63,180 bases of DNA from Streptococcus sp. HMSC072G04 (GTDB taxonomy: Bacteria > Bacillota > Bacilli > Lactobacillales > Streptococcaceae): NCBI RefSeq assembly GCF_001813295.1, contig NZ_KV812027.1, forward strand, positions 105,408-168,587, written 5' to 3'. The stretch's first letter is position 1. Each line of letters begins with the position of its first letter. Shown piece by piece: positions 19,493 through 28,576 of this stretch. The notes under the pieces are model-generated. The model made no database searches and was not told the origin of the DNA. It saw nothing but the letters and a program-made list of their open reading frames with translations. A program made the position numbers and the translations under genes.

Positions 19493-20686
19493 TTACTGAT
19501 TTTTGAAACGTTCAACGTCACGCGCAATCACCAACTCTTCATCAGTTGGAATCACCAATACCTTCACACGGGAATCATCTGTGGAAATATCTCCGACAAC
19601 TCCAAAGACGTTCTTTTCAGGGTCGACCTTGCAGCCAAACCAGCTGATTCCATTGATAATAGAAGAACGAACGTTTACTGCATTTTCACCGATTCCTGCT
19701 GTAAAGATGATGGCATCTGCACCATTCAAGACAGCCAAGTATTGACCGATGTATTTTTGCAAACGATCGATAAAGATATCGTAAGCCAATTTGGCTTTTT
19801 CGTCTCCATTATGCATCGCTGTATGAATATCCCGCATGTCACTAGAAGATCCAGAAACACCCAGAAGACCGGATTCACGATTGAGGATGTGGCTAATATC
19901 TTCAGGTTTATTGAAATCCTCTGTATGTTCCATCAAGTATGGAATAATCGCTGGATCGAGATCCCCTGTACGGGTTCCCATCATGACACCACCTAGAGGT
20001 GTGAAGCCCATTGAGGTATCGACAGAGATTCCCTTGTCAACCGCTGTAACAGATACACCATTTCCAACGTGGCAGGTGATCAATTTCAATTCTTCTAATG
20101 GTTTTCCAAGAAGTTTAGCAGCTTCACCAGCTACATACTGATGACTGGTTCCATGAGCGCCGTACTTACGGACCTTATTTTCTGTGTAATATTTAGTTGG
20201 AAGAGGGTAACGATAAGCTTTTTCCGGCATGGTTGTATGGAAAGAAGTATCAAATACCACAACACTGGTAATATTTGGACAAATCTCTCTAAAGGCACGA
20301 ATTCCAGCTGCATTTGCAGGATTATGAAGAGGTGCTAACAAAGACAATTCTTCTACTTTTCGAAGGACTTCGTCATCTACCAAGGCAGAATCCTTGAAGT
20401 ATTCTCCACCAGCAACGACGCGGTGGCCCACGCCTTTAATCTCATCGTAGGATTTGATAATATCAAAGCGAATCAAATCATCCAACAAAATTTTTACAGC
20501 TTGTGTATGGTCCTGGATATCTAATACTTGTTTTTCTGAACGTCCATCAAATTTAACAGTTGAAATAGAATCTTTCAAACCGATCCGTTCAATCAACCCT
20601 TTTGCAAGAACAGTTTCCTCTGGCATTTGGTACAATTGCCATTTCAAACTAGAGCTTCCTGCATTAATAGAAATTGTTTTCGACAT
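19493..20686 (-). CDS. ackA: Acetate kinase
   Basis: 397 residues. Interconverts acetyl phosphate plus ADP and acetate plus ATP, giving ATP in overflow metabolism. Family signatures: [14 protein letters not shown] (about 5-18), [12 protein letters not shown] and [11 protein letters not shown] (about 142-185), [14 protein letters not shown], and FTAGIGENA (about 325-333). In several streptococci ackA follows the com pilus operon and its methyltransferase, as here (also called comYI). It has its own promoter with a cre site, so it can be expressed outside competence. Confidence 0.97.
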   Translation of the reverse strand: MSKTISINAGSSSLKWQLYQMPEETVLAKGLIERIGLKDSISTVKFDGRSEKQVLDIQDHTQAVKILLDDLIRFDIIKSYDEIKGVGHRVVAGGEYFKDSALVDDEVLRKVEELSLLAPLHNPANAAGIRAFREICPNITSVVVFDTSFHTTMPEKAYRYPLPTKYYTENKVRKYGAHGTSHQYVAGEAAKLLGKPLEELKLITCHVGNGVSVTAVDKGISVDTSMGFTPLGGVMMGTRTGDLDPAIIPYLMEHTEDFNKPEDISHILNRESGLLGVSGSSSDMRDIHTAMHNGDEKAKLAYDIFIDRLQKYIGQYLAVLNGADAIIFTAGIGENAVNVRSSIINGISWFGCKVDPEKNVFGVVGDISTDDSRVKVLVIPTDEELVIARDVERFKNQ

Positions 20687-20697
20687 ATATTCACCTC

Positions 20698-20725
20698 ATT
20701 AAGCGTTTTCACTTCCTCTATTATA
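20698..20725 (-). promoter_or_regulatory. ackA promoter with cre site
   Basis: TGATATAAT (TATAAT at 20725-20720, minus strand) is an extended -10. Just downstream, 20711-20698 reads TGAAAACGCTTAAT, a cre site with one mismatch. A position downstream of the -10 predicts repression by CcpA, unlike B. subtilis ackA where an upstream cre activates. Confidence 0.72.
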
Positions 20726-20737
20726 TCAGATCTTTGA

Positions 20738-21691
20738 TCAAATTTCACTATCCTTTAACCAGTTTTGGAAACTTTCCATAAAGTGAACCACCTGGTCTTG
20801 ATCCTGGAGATCGGTAAACGGATAGACAAAGGGCTGAACAGACTCTTCTTCTTGTTTTCGTAGGACGAAAATCGTCTTAGCATAGGCTGGATTTGAAAAA
20901 AGAGACTCTGGCAAGGTCAGCATGGCCAGGATTTGAGCCTTGTCTTTCAACCAAGCTTTTAAAAGATCACTCTGAGGACTCGTCAAGAGGTTGTTGGGAG
21001 CTAAAAAGATAGCCACTCCTTGAGGTTTCAAGTATTTCAGTGCCTGTTCCATCATAAGGTGATGGGCATAAGTATGCCCTTCGGAGCTCGCTACCTGATA
21101 GCGCTGTGCAATCGCATCATCTGGATAATAACCAATTGGTAAATCGCTAACAATCAAGTCACTTTCTTTCAAAACTTGTGGACGAACCGCGTCTCCTTGC
21201 GCAAAGACAACACTAGACTCCATCACATCTGCGATACTAGCAGATAGGTCAATCAAGAGATCGTCCACTTCCAATCCTAAGTAATCAATCTTGAGACGGC
21301 TATTGTTGACAATGGTCTCAGCGAGATTTCCGGTTCCACTTCCCACTTCTAAGACATCCAGTTGGTCACTTTTAGCCAACTGATCGATCAAAAATGTAAT
21401 GATAAAACCAATCGCATCTGGGGTGAACTGGTGATTTGCTTGCAAAGGCTCTGTTTGAGCAGCTTTCATAAAAAGGAACTGGTAGGCTCTGCGCCATTCT
21501 TCCTTACTTAAACCTAGTTCTTTTAATTTTTGGCTATTATTTTTGACAATGTCTAGATCTGTCTTGCCCTCTAAATACATGACATTTTGCTCAATCAAGG
21601 CGTCATAAAAGTTAGTCGACAATTCATTTTGAATACTTTGAATGTTTTCCAATAGATAGGTATAGGCTTGTTCAATTTTTTCGAAATTCAT
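20738..21691 (-). CDS. comYH: Com-operon class I methyltransferase
   Basis: 317 residues. A C-terminal N6-adenine-methylase-like fold carries the SAM motif LEVGSGTGNLAE (about 114-125) and DLPIGYYPDD in the place of the catalytic NPPY motif. The N-terminal third is helical. It begins 30 bases after the last com pilus gene, the position of comYH in S. mutans, where it is needed for transformation. The target is not known to me; the altered catalytic tetrapeptide makes adenine-N6 activity uncertain. Confidence 0.82.
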   Translation of the reverse strand: MNFEKIEQAYTYLLENIQSIQNELSTNFYDALIEQNVMYLEGKTDLDIVKNNSQKLKELGLSKEEWRRAYQFLFMKAAQTEPLQANHQFTPDAIGFIITFLIDQLAKSDQLDVLEVGSGTGNLAETIVNNSRLKIDYLGLEVDDLLIDLSASIADVMESSVVFAQGDAVRPQVLKESDLIVSDLPIGYYPDDAIAQRYQVASSEGHTYAHHLMMEQALKYLKPQGVAIFLAPNNLLTSPQSDLLKAWLKDKAQILAMLTLPESLFSNPAYAKTIFVLRKQEEESVQPFVYPFTDLQDQDQVVHFMESFQNWLKDSEI

Positions 21692-21721
21692 GATTTCCTC
21701 CGCACCCTATCATACCAAAAA

Positions 21722-22159
21722 TTAGTCTTTTTCGCTATTTTCTGATGGCTCCTTCGTCTCTTTTGGCGTCTCTTCAGAAGGCTTTTCGCTCCCTATCTGC
21801 TCTTTATCTTTCTGTGTCTTCTTCTTTTCTTTTTTGCTCTTTCTACTTTCTTTTTCTTCCCTTACAGGAAGAACAAACTCATAGCTTTCTCCATCCATCT
21901 TAGCCTGGGCATGAAGAAAACCAGAATCCTGCTGTAGCTGAACAACTCCAGACTTTAAGTGAATCTCTGATGCCTTCTCATCACCCTTTCCTTTTTCAAG
22001 AGCCAATTGTACCAAAGCATAGGCCCGAAGTCGATCTTGACTTGTCTTTAAGATCCGTTTTCCCGCGACCTGACGGTGGAGATAAAACTGAAGCAAGAGA
22101 CTAAAAATCGCTGCCATCAAAAGGGCGTAGAGCAAGACACCAGCCTTAACTTTTTTCAT
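21722..22159 (-). CDS. comGG: Competence pseudopilus protein ComGG
   Basis: 145 residues from the ATG at 22159 (MKKVKAGVLLYALLMAAIF). The N-terminal hydrophobic helix lacks a clear prepilin peptidase site, as usual for ComGG, and the tail is very rich in Lys, Glu and Ser (about residues 105-145). It overlaps comGF by 14 bases. The frame is open to 22189, but the extra residues have no suitable start. A minor pseudopilus component for DNA uptake. Confidence 0.82.
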   Translation of the reverse strand: MKKVKAGVLLYALLMAAIFSLLLQFYLHRQVAGKRILKTSQDRLRAYALVQLALEKGKGDEKASEIHLKSGVVQLQQDSGFLHAQAKMDGESYEFVLPVREEKESRKSKKEKKKTQKDKEQIGSEKPSEETPKETKEPSENSEKD

Positions 22160-22598
22160 TTTGCATCGCTGGTACCACATGGTAGACATACTCCCTTTCT
22201 AGACCTTCTTCAAAATTCAAACGCAGATGAATCAACTCTCCCTCCTGCCAAATCTGACTAGAGTGAACTCCTGAAATCATAGGCTGATAGCCCCTGCCCT
22301 TAGCATCTGTTTTTCGAATATCATCTCCTTTAGACTGGCCAATCGCAATTGGTTTTTGATCCTGAATCAAGTAGATATGGTTGTTCTCCACTTTTTCAAA
22401 ATGACTCCGGTCCAATTCCACCTGCATTTGTTGCTGAAATAAGATCCATTCTTCCTGCTTTTGATGCGCTTGGTAGTCCAATTCAGCATGCAGGAGTTTG
22501 GTCAAACCTTGAAAAACTAACACACCTCCGCTGAGCACTAAGAGAGCGACCAAGGCTTCGAGCAAGGTAAAGGCCTTAACCCTTCCTTTATTCCACAT
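22146..22598 (-). CDS. comGF: Competence minor pseudopilin ComGF
   Basis: 150 residues from the ATG at 22598 (MWNKGRVKAFTLLEALVALLVLSG). The type IV prepilin-like motif KAFTLLE precedes a hydrophobic helix. The extended frame to 22670 lies inside comGE and is unlikely to be used. Overlaps comGE by 11 bases and comGG by 14, fitting coupled translation. Probable minor subunit of the DNA-uptake pilus. Confidence 0.85.
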   Translation of the reverse strand: MWNKGRVKAFTLLEALVALLVLSGGVLVFQGLTKLLHAELDYQAHQKQEEWILFQQQMQVELDRSHFEKVENNHIYLIQDQKPIAIGQSKGDDIRKTDAKGRGYQPMISGVHSSQIWQEGELIHLRLNFEEGLEREYVYHVVPAMQNEKS

Positions 22599-22881
22599 GC
22601 AGTACCACCTTTCCTTGATGATAGACCGTAATTTGATCGGCATCTTTGTCAACATGAACCTGAATGCCATTAGCCTCCAGATGATTTTGCCCTGTCTGAA
22701 GCGCCATTTGGGCGACAGATAAGACCTCTACCTCATTGAAATCCGCTAGTCGCTCCTTGCGCGAACGCCGGATCTCCCCTAATAATAGGGTCGTAATCAT
22801 GGCAAATAAACTCAAAGCTACTAGGGATTCTATGAGAATACTAGCGGGAACGGATGCTCTTTTTAATTTTTCCATTTCCAA
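22588..22881 (-). CDS. comGE: Competence minor pseudopilin ComGE
   Basis: 97 residues. MEMEKLKRASVPASILIESLVALSLF shows a basic start and hydrophobic pilin helix with the conserved Glu (ILIESLVAL). There is no canonical G/A-F cleavage pair, which is common in ComGE. Overlaps comGD by 41 bases. Alternative ATG two codons in. A minor pilus component in the family. Confidence 0.83.
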   Translation of the reverse strand: MEMEKLKRASVPASILIESLVALSLFAMITTLLLGEIRRSRKERLADFNEVEVLSVAQMALQTGQNHLEANGIQVHVDKDADQITVYHQGKVVLHVE

Positions 22882-23275
22882 GCGAAAGCTGATAGGTCAC
22901 CACTCCTCTCTGTGTCTGAAAGTGAACATTAGCCAGGGATGAATTGCCACCTGCTCGGTCCAAGCGAATAGTTTTGGGATCTTGCAGCGTGACAGAATCA
23001 GGAATATCCACCGTCTGGTAGGGCGTTTGAATCTTCCTTGCAGTCACTTCAACATCCAATTCCGTTTGCCTTGCCAAGGCTATCTTTTGGCTTTCTTGAT
23101 AGAGGTGTTCAAACTCTGCAAAAAATACTTTTTCTTCCACCTGCTGAAAGCTCGTCCTGATCGATCCCGATAAGCCCAGATAGATAAAACTGACGATCAT
23201 CAAGGTCAGAAGGGTCTCCACCAAGGTGAAGGCCTTAATCTGCAACCGCACGAGTTTCTCCACTATTTTTCGCAT
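22841..23275 (-). CDS. comGD: Competence pseudopilin ComGD
   Basis: About 144 residues from the ATG at 23275 (MRKIVEKLVRLQIKAFTLVETLL). The prepilin site KAFTLVE is followed by a hydrophobic helix. Upstream in-frame codons extend to 23326 within comGC but look unlikely. Overlaps comGC by 41 bases. Minor pseudopilin of the DNA-uptake machinery. Confidence 0.84.
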   Translation of the reverse strand: MRKIVEKLVRLQIKAFTLVETLLTLMIVSFIYLGLSGSIRTSFQQVEEKVFFAEFEHLYQESQKIALARQTELDVEVTARKIQTPYQTVDIPDSVTLQDPKTIRLDRAGGNSSLANVHFQTQRGVVTYQLSLGNGKIKKSIRSR

Positions 23276-23552
23276 AATAGGCACGATAAGATTCTGCTTG
23301 TTTGTTGGTAATATTTCCATCCGCAATCAGCTTTGCTAGAGTGGCTTGGTCATTGGTATGATTGAGCTCGTACAATTCAGCCTGGCTTTCGACCACCTTC
23401 ACAACCGCTGCATTTCCTGTCTCTTTCACGGAGTCTTTTTGCTTGGTCAAATTCGGCACAAAGAGCAATAAGAGCACACTGATGATCAATAAGACCACCA
23501 ACATTTCAATAAGTGTAAAGGCTTTAACCTTATAGGTTTTTAATGTTTTCAT
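23235..23552 (-). CDS. comGC: Major competence pilin ComGC
   Basis: 105 residues from the ATG at 23552 (MKTLKTYKVKAFTLIEMLVVLLII), with GGAGG ten bases upstream. The site KAFTLIE followed by a long hydrophobic helix is the classic substrate of the prepilin peptidase PilD/ComC. ComGC is the main subunit of the transformation pilus that captures DNA. The ATG overlaps the comGB stop as ATGA. The frame is open to 23690, but that part lies in comGB. Confidence 0.92.
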   Translation of the reverse strand: MKTLKTYKVKAFTLIEMLVVLLIISVLLLLFVPNLTKQKDSVKETGNAAVVKVVESQAELYELNHTNDQATLAKLIADGNITNKQAESYRAYYAKNSGETRAVAD

Positions 23553-24634
23553 AAATGAACCTCCATATTTTGATAAATCGGCAGCAACATGGCTGCATAG
23601 AGTAAGACAATCACAAGAGCTACAAAGACAAACACCAAGGGTTGTATCACATTCATGGCCTTGTGAACCCGACGAAAGAAATCTTCCCATGTTTTTTCAG
23701 CATAGATCTCTAGTTCACTTCCGAGCTTTGATTTGACTTCACCATATTCAATCATAAGGGGCAATTCTTTTTTGAAAAAAGGATACCCCCTGACCGTCTC
23801 TGAAAAGGACTGGCCACGGTCTAAAGAAAGAGCTAAGTCCCTTCCAATTTCCTGAAAAAGCTGGGATTTTTGCTCCTGCATCATGGAAAAAATCTGAGAC
23901 AACTCCAATCCTTGCCCAATCAGATTGGCCCATTCTCTAGCATAATAGGCTGTCAAATAAGCTTGAATCATGCCTTTTCCGAAAGGCAAATGAGACAAAC
24001 TTCTAAAAACCTTGATCTTGCCTGACTTTCGATAATAGAGAAAGCCGAGTAAGAAGAAGGTCACCAGTCCCGCTCCTAAGGCCAAAAAGAGTTGGGGGAA
24101 GGAACTGATCAATTGCGTCCCAATATTTTGAGCATCCATTTGAGGGAGCAAATAATTACGCAAGCCAAGCATAATCAAAACTAAAAATCCAAGTAAGATA
24201 AGAGGATAGGTGCTCACCTCAATCAGCTTTTTCTTGACCTTGCGCATGTTTTCTAAGTAAGCACTGATTTTCTCCAAGCTCAATGCAAGATTACCATGAA
24301 GCTCAGCGAGAGACAGCTGTGTCGTCACCGCATCTGAAAAACCGATCCCTGCCATCATCTCTGAAAAACTCCGCCCCCGAGAAAGGTCCTCTCGCATCTG
24401 GGAAACCAAACGACTCTCCACTAGGTGAGAGCGATCCAGAAAATCGACAATCTCAGACAGATGAAAACCACTCGAATAAAGATTCAAAAACAATTCAATG
24501 ATTTGCTTTTGTTTAGCGGTAGATAATTTTTTCGGCTTGGGCCTGAGCCAGCTGGATATATCCCGATTGAGCCAAGAGATCCATTTGTTGGTTCCAGCGG
24601 CTGGCTGAGTGCTCTTGGTAGTTTTCCGTCGCAA
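23549..24634 (-). CDS. comGB: Competence pilus membrane platform ComGB
   Basis: A GspF/PilC-type inner-membrane platform that works with the ComGA ATPase to assemble the pilus. Two repeats with LFLNLYSSGFHLSEIVDFL and AYYAREWANLIGQGLELSQ and three membrane helices (LILLGFLVLIMLGLRNYLL, LFLALGAGLVTFFLLGFLYY, VFVFVALVIVLLYAAML). The start is uncertain: no ATG occurs in frame near the expected N-terminus. The best candidate is TTG at 24634, about ten bases after AGGAGG, giving 361 residues; TTG at 24658 also gives an open frame. Either start lies inside the comGA tail. Confidence 0.87.
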   Translation of the reverse strand: MRRKTTKSTQPAAGTNKWISWLNRDISSWLRPKPKKLSTAKQKQIIELFLNLYSSGFHLSEIVDFLDRSHLVESRLVSQMREDLSRGRSFSEMMAGIGFSDAVTTQLSLAELHGNLALSLEKISAYLENMRKVKKKLIEVSTYPLILLGFLVLIMLGLRNYLLPQMDAQNIGTQLISSFPQLFLALGAGLVTFFLLGFLYYRKSGKIKVFRSLSHLPFGKGMIQAYLTAYYAREWANLIGQGLELSQIFSMMQEQKSQLFQEIGRDLALSLDRGQSFSETVRGYPFFKKELPLMIEYGEVKSKLGSELEIYAEKTWEDFFRRVHKAMNVIQPLVFVFVALVIVLLYAAMLLPIYQNMEVHL

Positions 24635-25454
24635 AATCGACCACACCTCCTCCTGCAATTAATCGTTGGTAGCAAATACCTTGTAAAACAATCTTGAGCT
24701 CTTCCTCACTCACTCCAAGCTCTAAAAGGCGCTCATAAACACCTCGAACGCTCTTGGCATGAATCGTAGAGAAGACGGTGACCCCTGTCAAACTAGCTCG
24801 TACGACTGCACGAGCTGTTTCCTTATCTCGGATCTCTCCAATAATGAGAAGGTCCGGCCGATGGCGTAAGGAGAGTTTGATCAGGTTGTCATAGGTCATG
24901 CCGATCTGGTCATTCAGCTGAAGCTGAAGCATATTATCCTGCTTGATCTCGACAGGATCTTCAATAGACATGACTTGCTGGTCCGCAAAGCGCTCTTGCG
25001 CCAAAGCATGCATGAGAGTAGTCTTTCCCGAACCAACAGGACCCGCAAAAAGATAAAGCCCACGACCAGCCAATTTCTTCTTCAAGTCTGGCAATTGATC
25101 AAACCAAAACCGTAATTCGCGTTCCTCATCATGCAAGAGCCGAATAACCAAGCTTTCATAACCACGATAATCCCCCACAGTCGACAAGCGGATCGAGACT
25201 ACTCCATCCTCCAAAGGGTAATCACACGATCCTAGCTGGCTGCGCCTTTTTTCTCCCACATTCATCCCTGCCACGAACTTAAAGTGGCTGATAATAGCCG
25301 TCATCTCCTCAAAAGGGAAGGACTGCACAAAGCGTCTCTCATCTCCCACCCTCATAAAAACCTGGTACTCCTCCTTCCGAGGAATGAAGTAAAGATCCTG
25401 AGCTTCTTCCTTTTTCCCCATGCGGATCAATTTTTTTGCAATTTCTTGAACCAT
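24513..25454 (-). CDS. comGA: Competence pilus assembly ATPase ComGA
   Basis: 313 residues from the ATG at 25454 (MVQEIAKKLIRMGKKEE), with AGGAGG just upstream; a GTG five codons earlier contains that ribosome site and is rejected. A GspE/PilB-type ATPase: Walker A GPVGSGKTT (about 140-148), Asp box SIEDPVE, Walker B LLIIGEIRD and His box STIHA. It powers extension of the transformation pilus. First gene of the com operon, behind a cin-box and the terminator of the DUF1033 gene. Confidence 0.95.
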   Translation of the reverse strand: MVQEIAKKLIRMGKKEEAQDLYFIPRKEEYQVFMRVGDERRFVQSFPFEEMTAIISHFKFVAGMNVGEKRRSQLGSCDYPLEDGVVSIRLSTVGDYRGYESLVIRLLHDEERELRFWFDQLPDLKKKLAGRGLYLFAGPVGSGKTTLMHALAQERFADQQVMSIEDPVEIKQDNMLQLQLNDQIGMTYDNLIKLSLRHRPDLLIIGEIRDKETARAVVRASLTGVTVFSTIHAKSVRGVYERLLELGVSEEELKIVLQGICYQRLIAGGGVVDFATENYQEHSASRWNQQMDLLAQSGYIQLAQAQAEKIIYR

Positions 25455-25475
25455 AGTTCCTCCTCTCACTTATAC

Positions 25476-25483
25476 TATTCGAA
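25476..25483 (-). promoter_or_regulatory. cin-box (ComX promoter) of the comG operon
   Basis: The minus strand reads TTTTTCGAATAG, containing TTCGAATA, identical to the box before ssbB and one base from the consensus TACGAATA. It lies 22 bases from the comGA ATG and directly after a strong terminator, so the operon should be transcribed only by the competence sigma factor. Confidence 0.85.
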
Positions 25484-25492
25484 AAAGAAGAC

Positions 25493-25531
25493 AAAAAAAG
25501 AAGACTTTCTAGATCGCTCTAAAAAATCTTC
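25493..25531 (-). terminator. Terminator after the DUF1033 gene
   Basis: A 14-bp stem with two G-U pairs (GAAGATTTTTTAGA / TCTAGAAAGTCTTC) and a GCGA tetraloop (25500-25531), followed by seven U. It insulates comGA from upstream transcription. Confidence 0.88.
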
Positions 25532-25541
25532 CGAATGTCTC

Positions 25542-25931
25542 TTATGACAGGGTTGTCCCCTTTTTTGAATCGAGTGTATATTGACAAGAACGGTGCTTGC
25601 GACTGCCTCTTTCCTTTTCGTAACCTGGACGGAGCTTGCTTTTAGGGATCTTGTGCTCGTCTTCTAGGAGGACAATCGAATGGAAAAGCTGCACATCTTC
25701 ACTGCAGTCCTCACACCACTCTTGCTCCTTGGTATCCCAAAAGATCGTCATGAGATCACTCCGACTCTTATAACTTGGAAAGTGCTCATTTAACTCCAAC
25801 CACTTCTGCTTGTAGTATTTCAAAGCCTGGTAATAGTCTTCAAACTTCCGACTACTCACGATATCTTCTTCCCAACCTTCTAAAAACCACCAGGGTTCAC
25901 AGTCCCCGTACATTTCAATCACTCGATACAT
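25542..25931 (-). CDS. DUF1033 family protein
   Basis: 129 residues from the ATG at 25931 (MYRVIEMYGDCEPWWFLEGWEED); an ATG four codons earlier at 25943 is also possible. Aromatic-rich N-terminus, with a CEDC pair near residue 77-80 that might bind metal. Small DUF1033 proteins sit next to comGA in many streptococci; no function is established to my knowledge. A good -10 (TATAAT at 25963-25958) lies upstream, and a terminator follows, so it is separate from the com operon. Confidence 0.78.
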   Translation of the reverse strand: MYRVIEMYGDCEPWWFLEGWEEDIVSSRKFEDYYQALKYYKQKWLELNEHFPSYKSRSDLMTIFWDTKEQEWCEDCSEDVQLFHSIVLLEDEHKIPKSKLRPGYEKERGSRKHRSCQYTLDSKKGTTLS

Positions 25932-26097
25932 AAACTCTTCCATCCTTTGTATCCTCTATTATATAGAAAATCCTTTGAGAATAAAAGTTTTCTGCTCAGA
26001 GCATGATTTTTCAGGTAGTTTTCAGGTGATTTTCACCATTGTTTTTCAAAAATAGACTGCCTAATTGCTATTGGGTCCTTTTTTCGAGAATCAAAAG

Positions 26098-26142
26098 AAG
26101 AGAGTCCCAACAAAATGGCGAGCCATCTTGGGGAACTCTCTT
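26098..26142 (-). terminator. Terminator of the exopolysaccharide operon
   Basis: An AAGAGAGTTCCCC / GGGACTCTCTT imperfect stem (26098-26142) is followed by CUUUUG on the minus strand, shortly after the GH8 stop. Confidence 0.7.
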
Positions 26143-26153
26143 TTCTCAAGTAT

Positions 26154-27257
26154 TTAGAACAATTCAAGTGCAATCATGGTTGTCATGGTTGCATCGTAAT
26201 AGTTGTTCAGAGGTAGATCTTGTGTAAAGATATACTTGTTCTGTTGAACCAACTTCAAATAGCCTTTTTCATGTTCAGAGGCATAGACAATCGGTGCCAA
26301 AAAGCTTGCTGCCTGATGATTGTTCAGGGCCTTCCCTTTCAAATCATAACCTGCATACAGGTTTCTTTGACTCTTGAAAAAGTTAAGCATCTTTTTCACC
26401 AATTTTTGACTGGTTTTATCCTTACTTTGAACAAGGTTGTATGGAAGGCGACAAGCGTTATACGAGTAGGCACCATCATACTTGGATTCAATCGTCTTTG
26501 GATCCGCTACGCGCGTTCCTTGCTCATCTACCCAGATGAAATCAGGTAGTAAACCTGTTTTGGTTTGGGAGCTGATCGTTTGGAGTTGCTGCAACATCTT
26601 TTCTTTGATATCCAACCACTTCGAATCTTTCGTCACTTCATAAAAGATCTGGAATTGCGCTGGCAATGTATCAGATGTCCGCATCAAATAATAAAACTCC
26701 GAGTCCTGATTAGCCCAATTCCCCACCGTTAACACACCAGTTTCTTCATTGTAGTTGTGTGCGAGAATATCTTCTAAAATCGCTTTGGCTTGAGCCTGGT
26801 AGTCTTTGGCTTGCTTTGGCCATTGCTGAGCGGCTTTTAGAAGAGCATAGGCGATGTAGAGATCACCATCTGTGGCGTTATGATCCTCATCCTTTGCTTT
26901 CCCATTGCTGATGGTTTGTTTCCAAGACATCAATTGGGTACCTTCCAAGCGATGATTTAGATAATAGTGATAGAGTCGGTCAAAGTCTGCTTGTTGGGCT
27001 TGTCCTTTTTCAGCAGCCGCAACAGTAATAAGCATTCCATAACTTTGCGCCTCGGATAACACTACCGTTTGATTGCTATCATTGGTGGTTCGAACATAGG
27101 ATTCTTTCCCTTTTGAAACAACAAAATGCTCATTCCACTGACGATAAATTCGATTTCGCATCTCCACTTTACTTCTCGTTCTCGCTAAAAACAAGGTCAA
27201 ACAGAAAATGCAAAGGATGACTAGAAACCATACATATCTCATCTTTTTCGTATTCAT
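26154..27257 (-). CDS. Membrane-anchored glycoside hydrolase family 8
   Basis: 367 residues. One N-terminal membrane anchor (about residues 8-26) is followed by a GH8 domain. The catalytic acid lies in LSEAQSYGM (Glu69) and the second catalytic region in ATDGDLYIAYAL (Asp130-Asp132); W and Y residues of the sugar cleft are abundant. GH8 enzymes cut beta-1,4-linked polymers such as cellulose or chitosan and often accompany synthases (BcsZ in cellulose operons, PssZ in Listeria). Here it is the last gene after a GT2 synthase, nine bases downstream, so it probably trims or releases the same polymer outside the cell. Exact substrate unknown. Confidence 0.87.
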   Translation of the reverse strand: MNTKKMRYVWFLVILCIFCLTLFLARTRSKVEMRNRIYRQWNEHFVVSKGKESYVRTTNDSNQTVVLSEAQSYGMLITVAAAEKGQAQQADFDRLYHYYLNHRLEGTQLMSWKQTISNGKAKDEDHNATDGDLYIAYALLKAAQQWPKQAKDYQAQAKAILEDILAHNYNEETGVLTVGNWANQDSEFYYLMRTSDTLPAQFQIFYEVTKDSKWLDIKEKMLQQLQTISSQTKTGLLPDFIWVDEQGTRVADPKTIESKYDGAYSYNACRLPYNLVQSKDKTSQKLVKKMLNFFKSQRNLYAGYDLKGKALNNHQAASFLAPIVYASEHEKGYLKLVQQNKYIFTQDLPLNNYYDATMTTMIALELF

Positions 27258-27265
27258 AATCTCTC

Positions 27266-28576
27266 CTATCCTGTGAATCGTTTTGTTTTAACCCATTTGG
27301 TTTCTTTCCGGTGCAATAGTTTATCCATCACAATCGAAGAGATGGCATCAATCGACACAATGATAAACAGTTGAGAATAGGTGAAATAGGCAGCCAAGGC
27401 CAACCAAATTTGCTTGGTAGTGGCTTGACCAAATTGTGAGGCAAGAGCCACATTAATCTGAAGCAGATAAAGTCCAATCATCAAGACCCAATTGAAGAGC
27501 ATCAATTGCGCAATGTAGATATTTTCAGAATCAAAGGCAAATGGAATTTGCACACCTGGCACCACTGTATGGATACACATGGCCAGAATATTGGCAAAAA
27601 AGATCAAGTCCGATAAGACGATGGCCGCGTTAAACCAGAAGAAGACACAGGAATAGTTGGTCACTTCTAACTTCACGCGCCAATTTCCCTTACCAAATAA
27701 ATGCTTGAAGTTGGAAAGAACCACTTCATAATTCCCTTTGGCCCAACGTTTCCGTTGCATATAGTAACTCTTCAGAGTCTCTGGCTCTTGTTGGAAGGCT
27801 TCTGAATTATAGGCTAGCGCAATCAACTTCCCACTTTGCATAATCTTGAAGGAAATATCCGTATCCTCAGTCAAGGCACCGTTTTTCCATCCTCCGATAC
27901 TCTTGACAAATTCGGTTTGAATAATGAAGTTAGTTCCTGGAATACGTCCAATCTTAAAGAGATGCCACATGCCCACATGGTGGACCCGTTGGGTGACGAC
28001 AATCTCTTGGTTGATACAGCGGGTCAAGAAGTTTTGATTGGCATTCCGCGTTTTATTGCGGCCGAAAGAAGCCACATGACGTTCTGGATCTTTGAGCACT
28101 TCTTTCACAAGGAAATAAAGAGCATTCTTTTCAGGCATGGCATCTGCATCATAGACACAGATGTAGTCTCCAGTCGCCATCGCCAAAGCGTCATTTAGCA
28201 CACCGGCTTTCCCACCTGTCCCACTTCGATTGATAATGGTCAAATCACGTCCTGCATACTCTGGCAATGCTTTAACCGCCAAACACTCCTCATAGGTGCG
28301 ATCGGAACAATTATCCGCAAAGAGCAGTAATTCAACACGATCATGTGGGTAGTTCATATCAAGGATCGCTTTGGCTGTTTGTGCAATGACCACATCCTCA
28401 TTATGGGCGGGTACAACGATCGTCACTTTTGGATAATAAGGAAGCGGATCCGTATTAACACGAAAATCACTGTGTTTAAACCAAAAATGAACGGCTGAAA
28501 AGAGGATTACTAAGCCCCAGGCTAAGGACAACCAAATCGAAATCAAGGCAATAATCATCACAATTTGACTAATCAT
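27266..28576 (-). CDS. Processive GT2 polysaccharide synthase
   Basis: 436 residues from the ATG at 28576; a GTG at 28606 is an alternative. One or two N-terminal helices (about 5-30), a cytosolic GT-A domain and three or so C-terminal helices. Processive synthase residues: VVPAHNE, Asp in ADNCSD (88), DAD (143-145), TED (236-238) and QRKRW (274-278), the QxxRW motif of BcsA/PgaC/hyaluronan-type enzymes. There is no C-terminal PilZ domain, unlike BcsA. The ATG overlaps the stop of the small membrane gene upstream. It presumably polymerises and extrudes a beta-linked sugar; UDP-ManNAc or UDP-GlcNAc is suggested by the 2-epimerase in the operon. Confidence 0.9.
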   Translation of the reverse strand: MISQIVMIIALISIWLSLAWGLVILFSAVHFWFKHSDFRVNTDPLPYYPKVTIVVPAHNEDVVIAQTAKAILDMNYPHDRVELLLFADNCSDRTYEECLAVKALPEYAGRDLTIINRSGTGGKAGVLNDALAMATGDYICVYDADAMPEKNALYFLVKEVLKDPERHVASFGRNKTRNANQNFLTRCINQEIVVTQRVHHVGMWHLFKIGRIPGTNFIIQTEFVKSIGGWKNGALTEDTDISFKIMQSGKLIALAYNSEAFQQEPETLKSYYMQRKRWAKGNYEVVLSNFKHLFGKGNWRVKLEVTNYSCVFFWFNAAIVLSDLIFFANILAMCIHTVVPGVQIPFAFDSENIYIAQLMLFNWVLMIGLYLLQINVALASQFGQATTKQIWLALAAYFTYSQLFIIVSIDAISSIVMDKLLHRKETKWVKTKRFTG

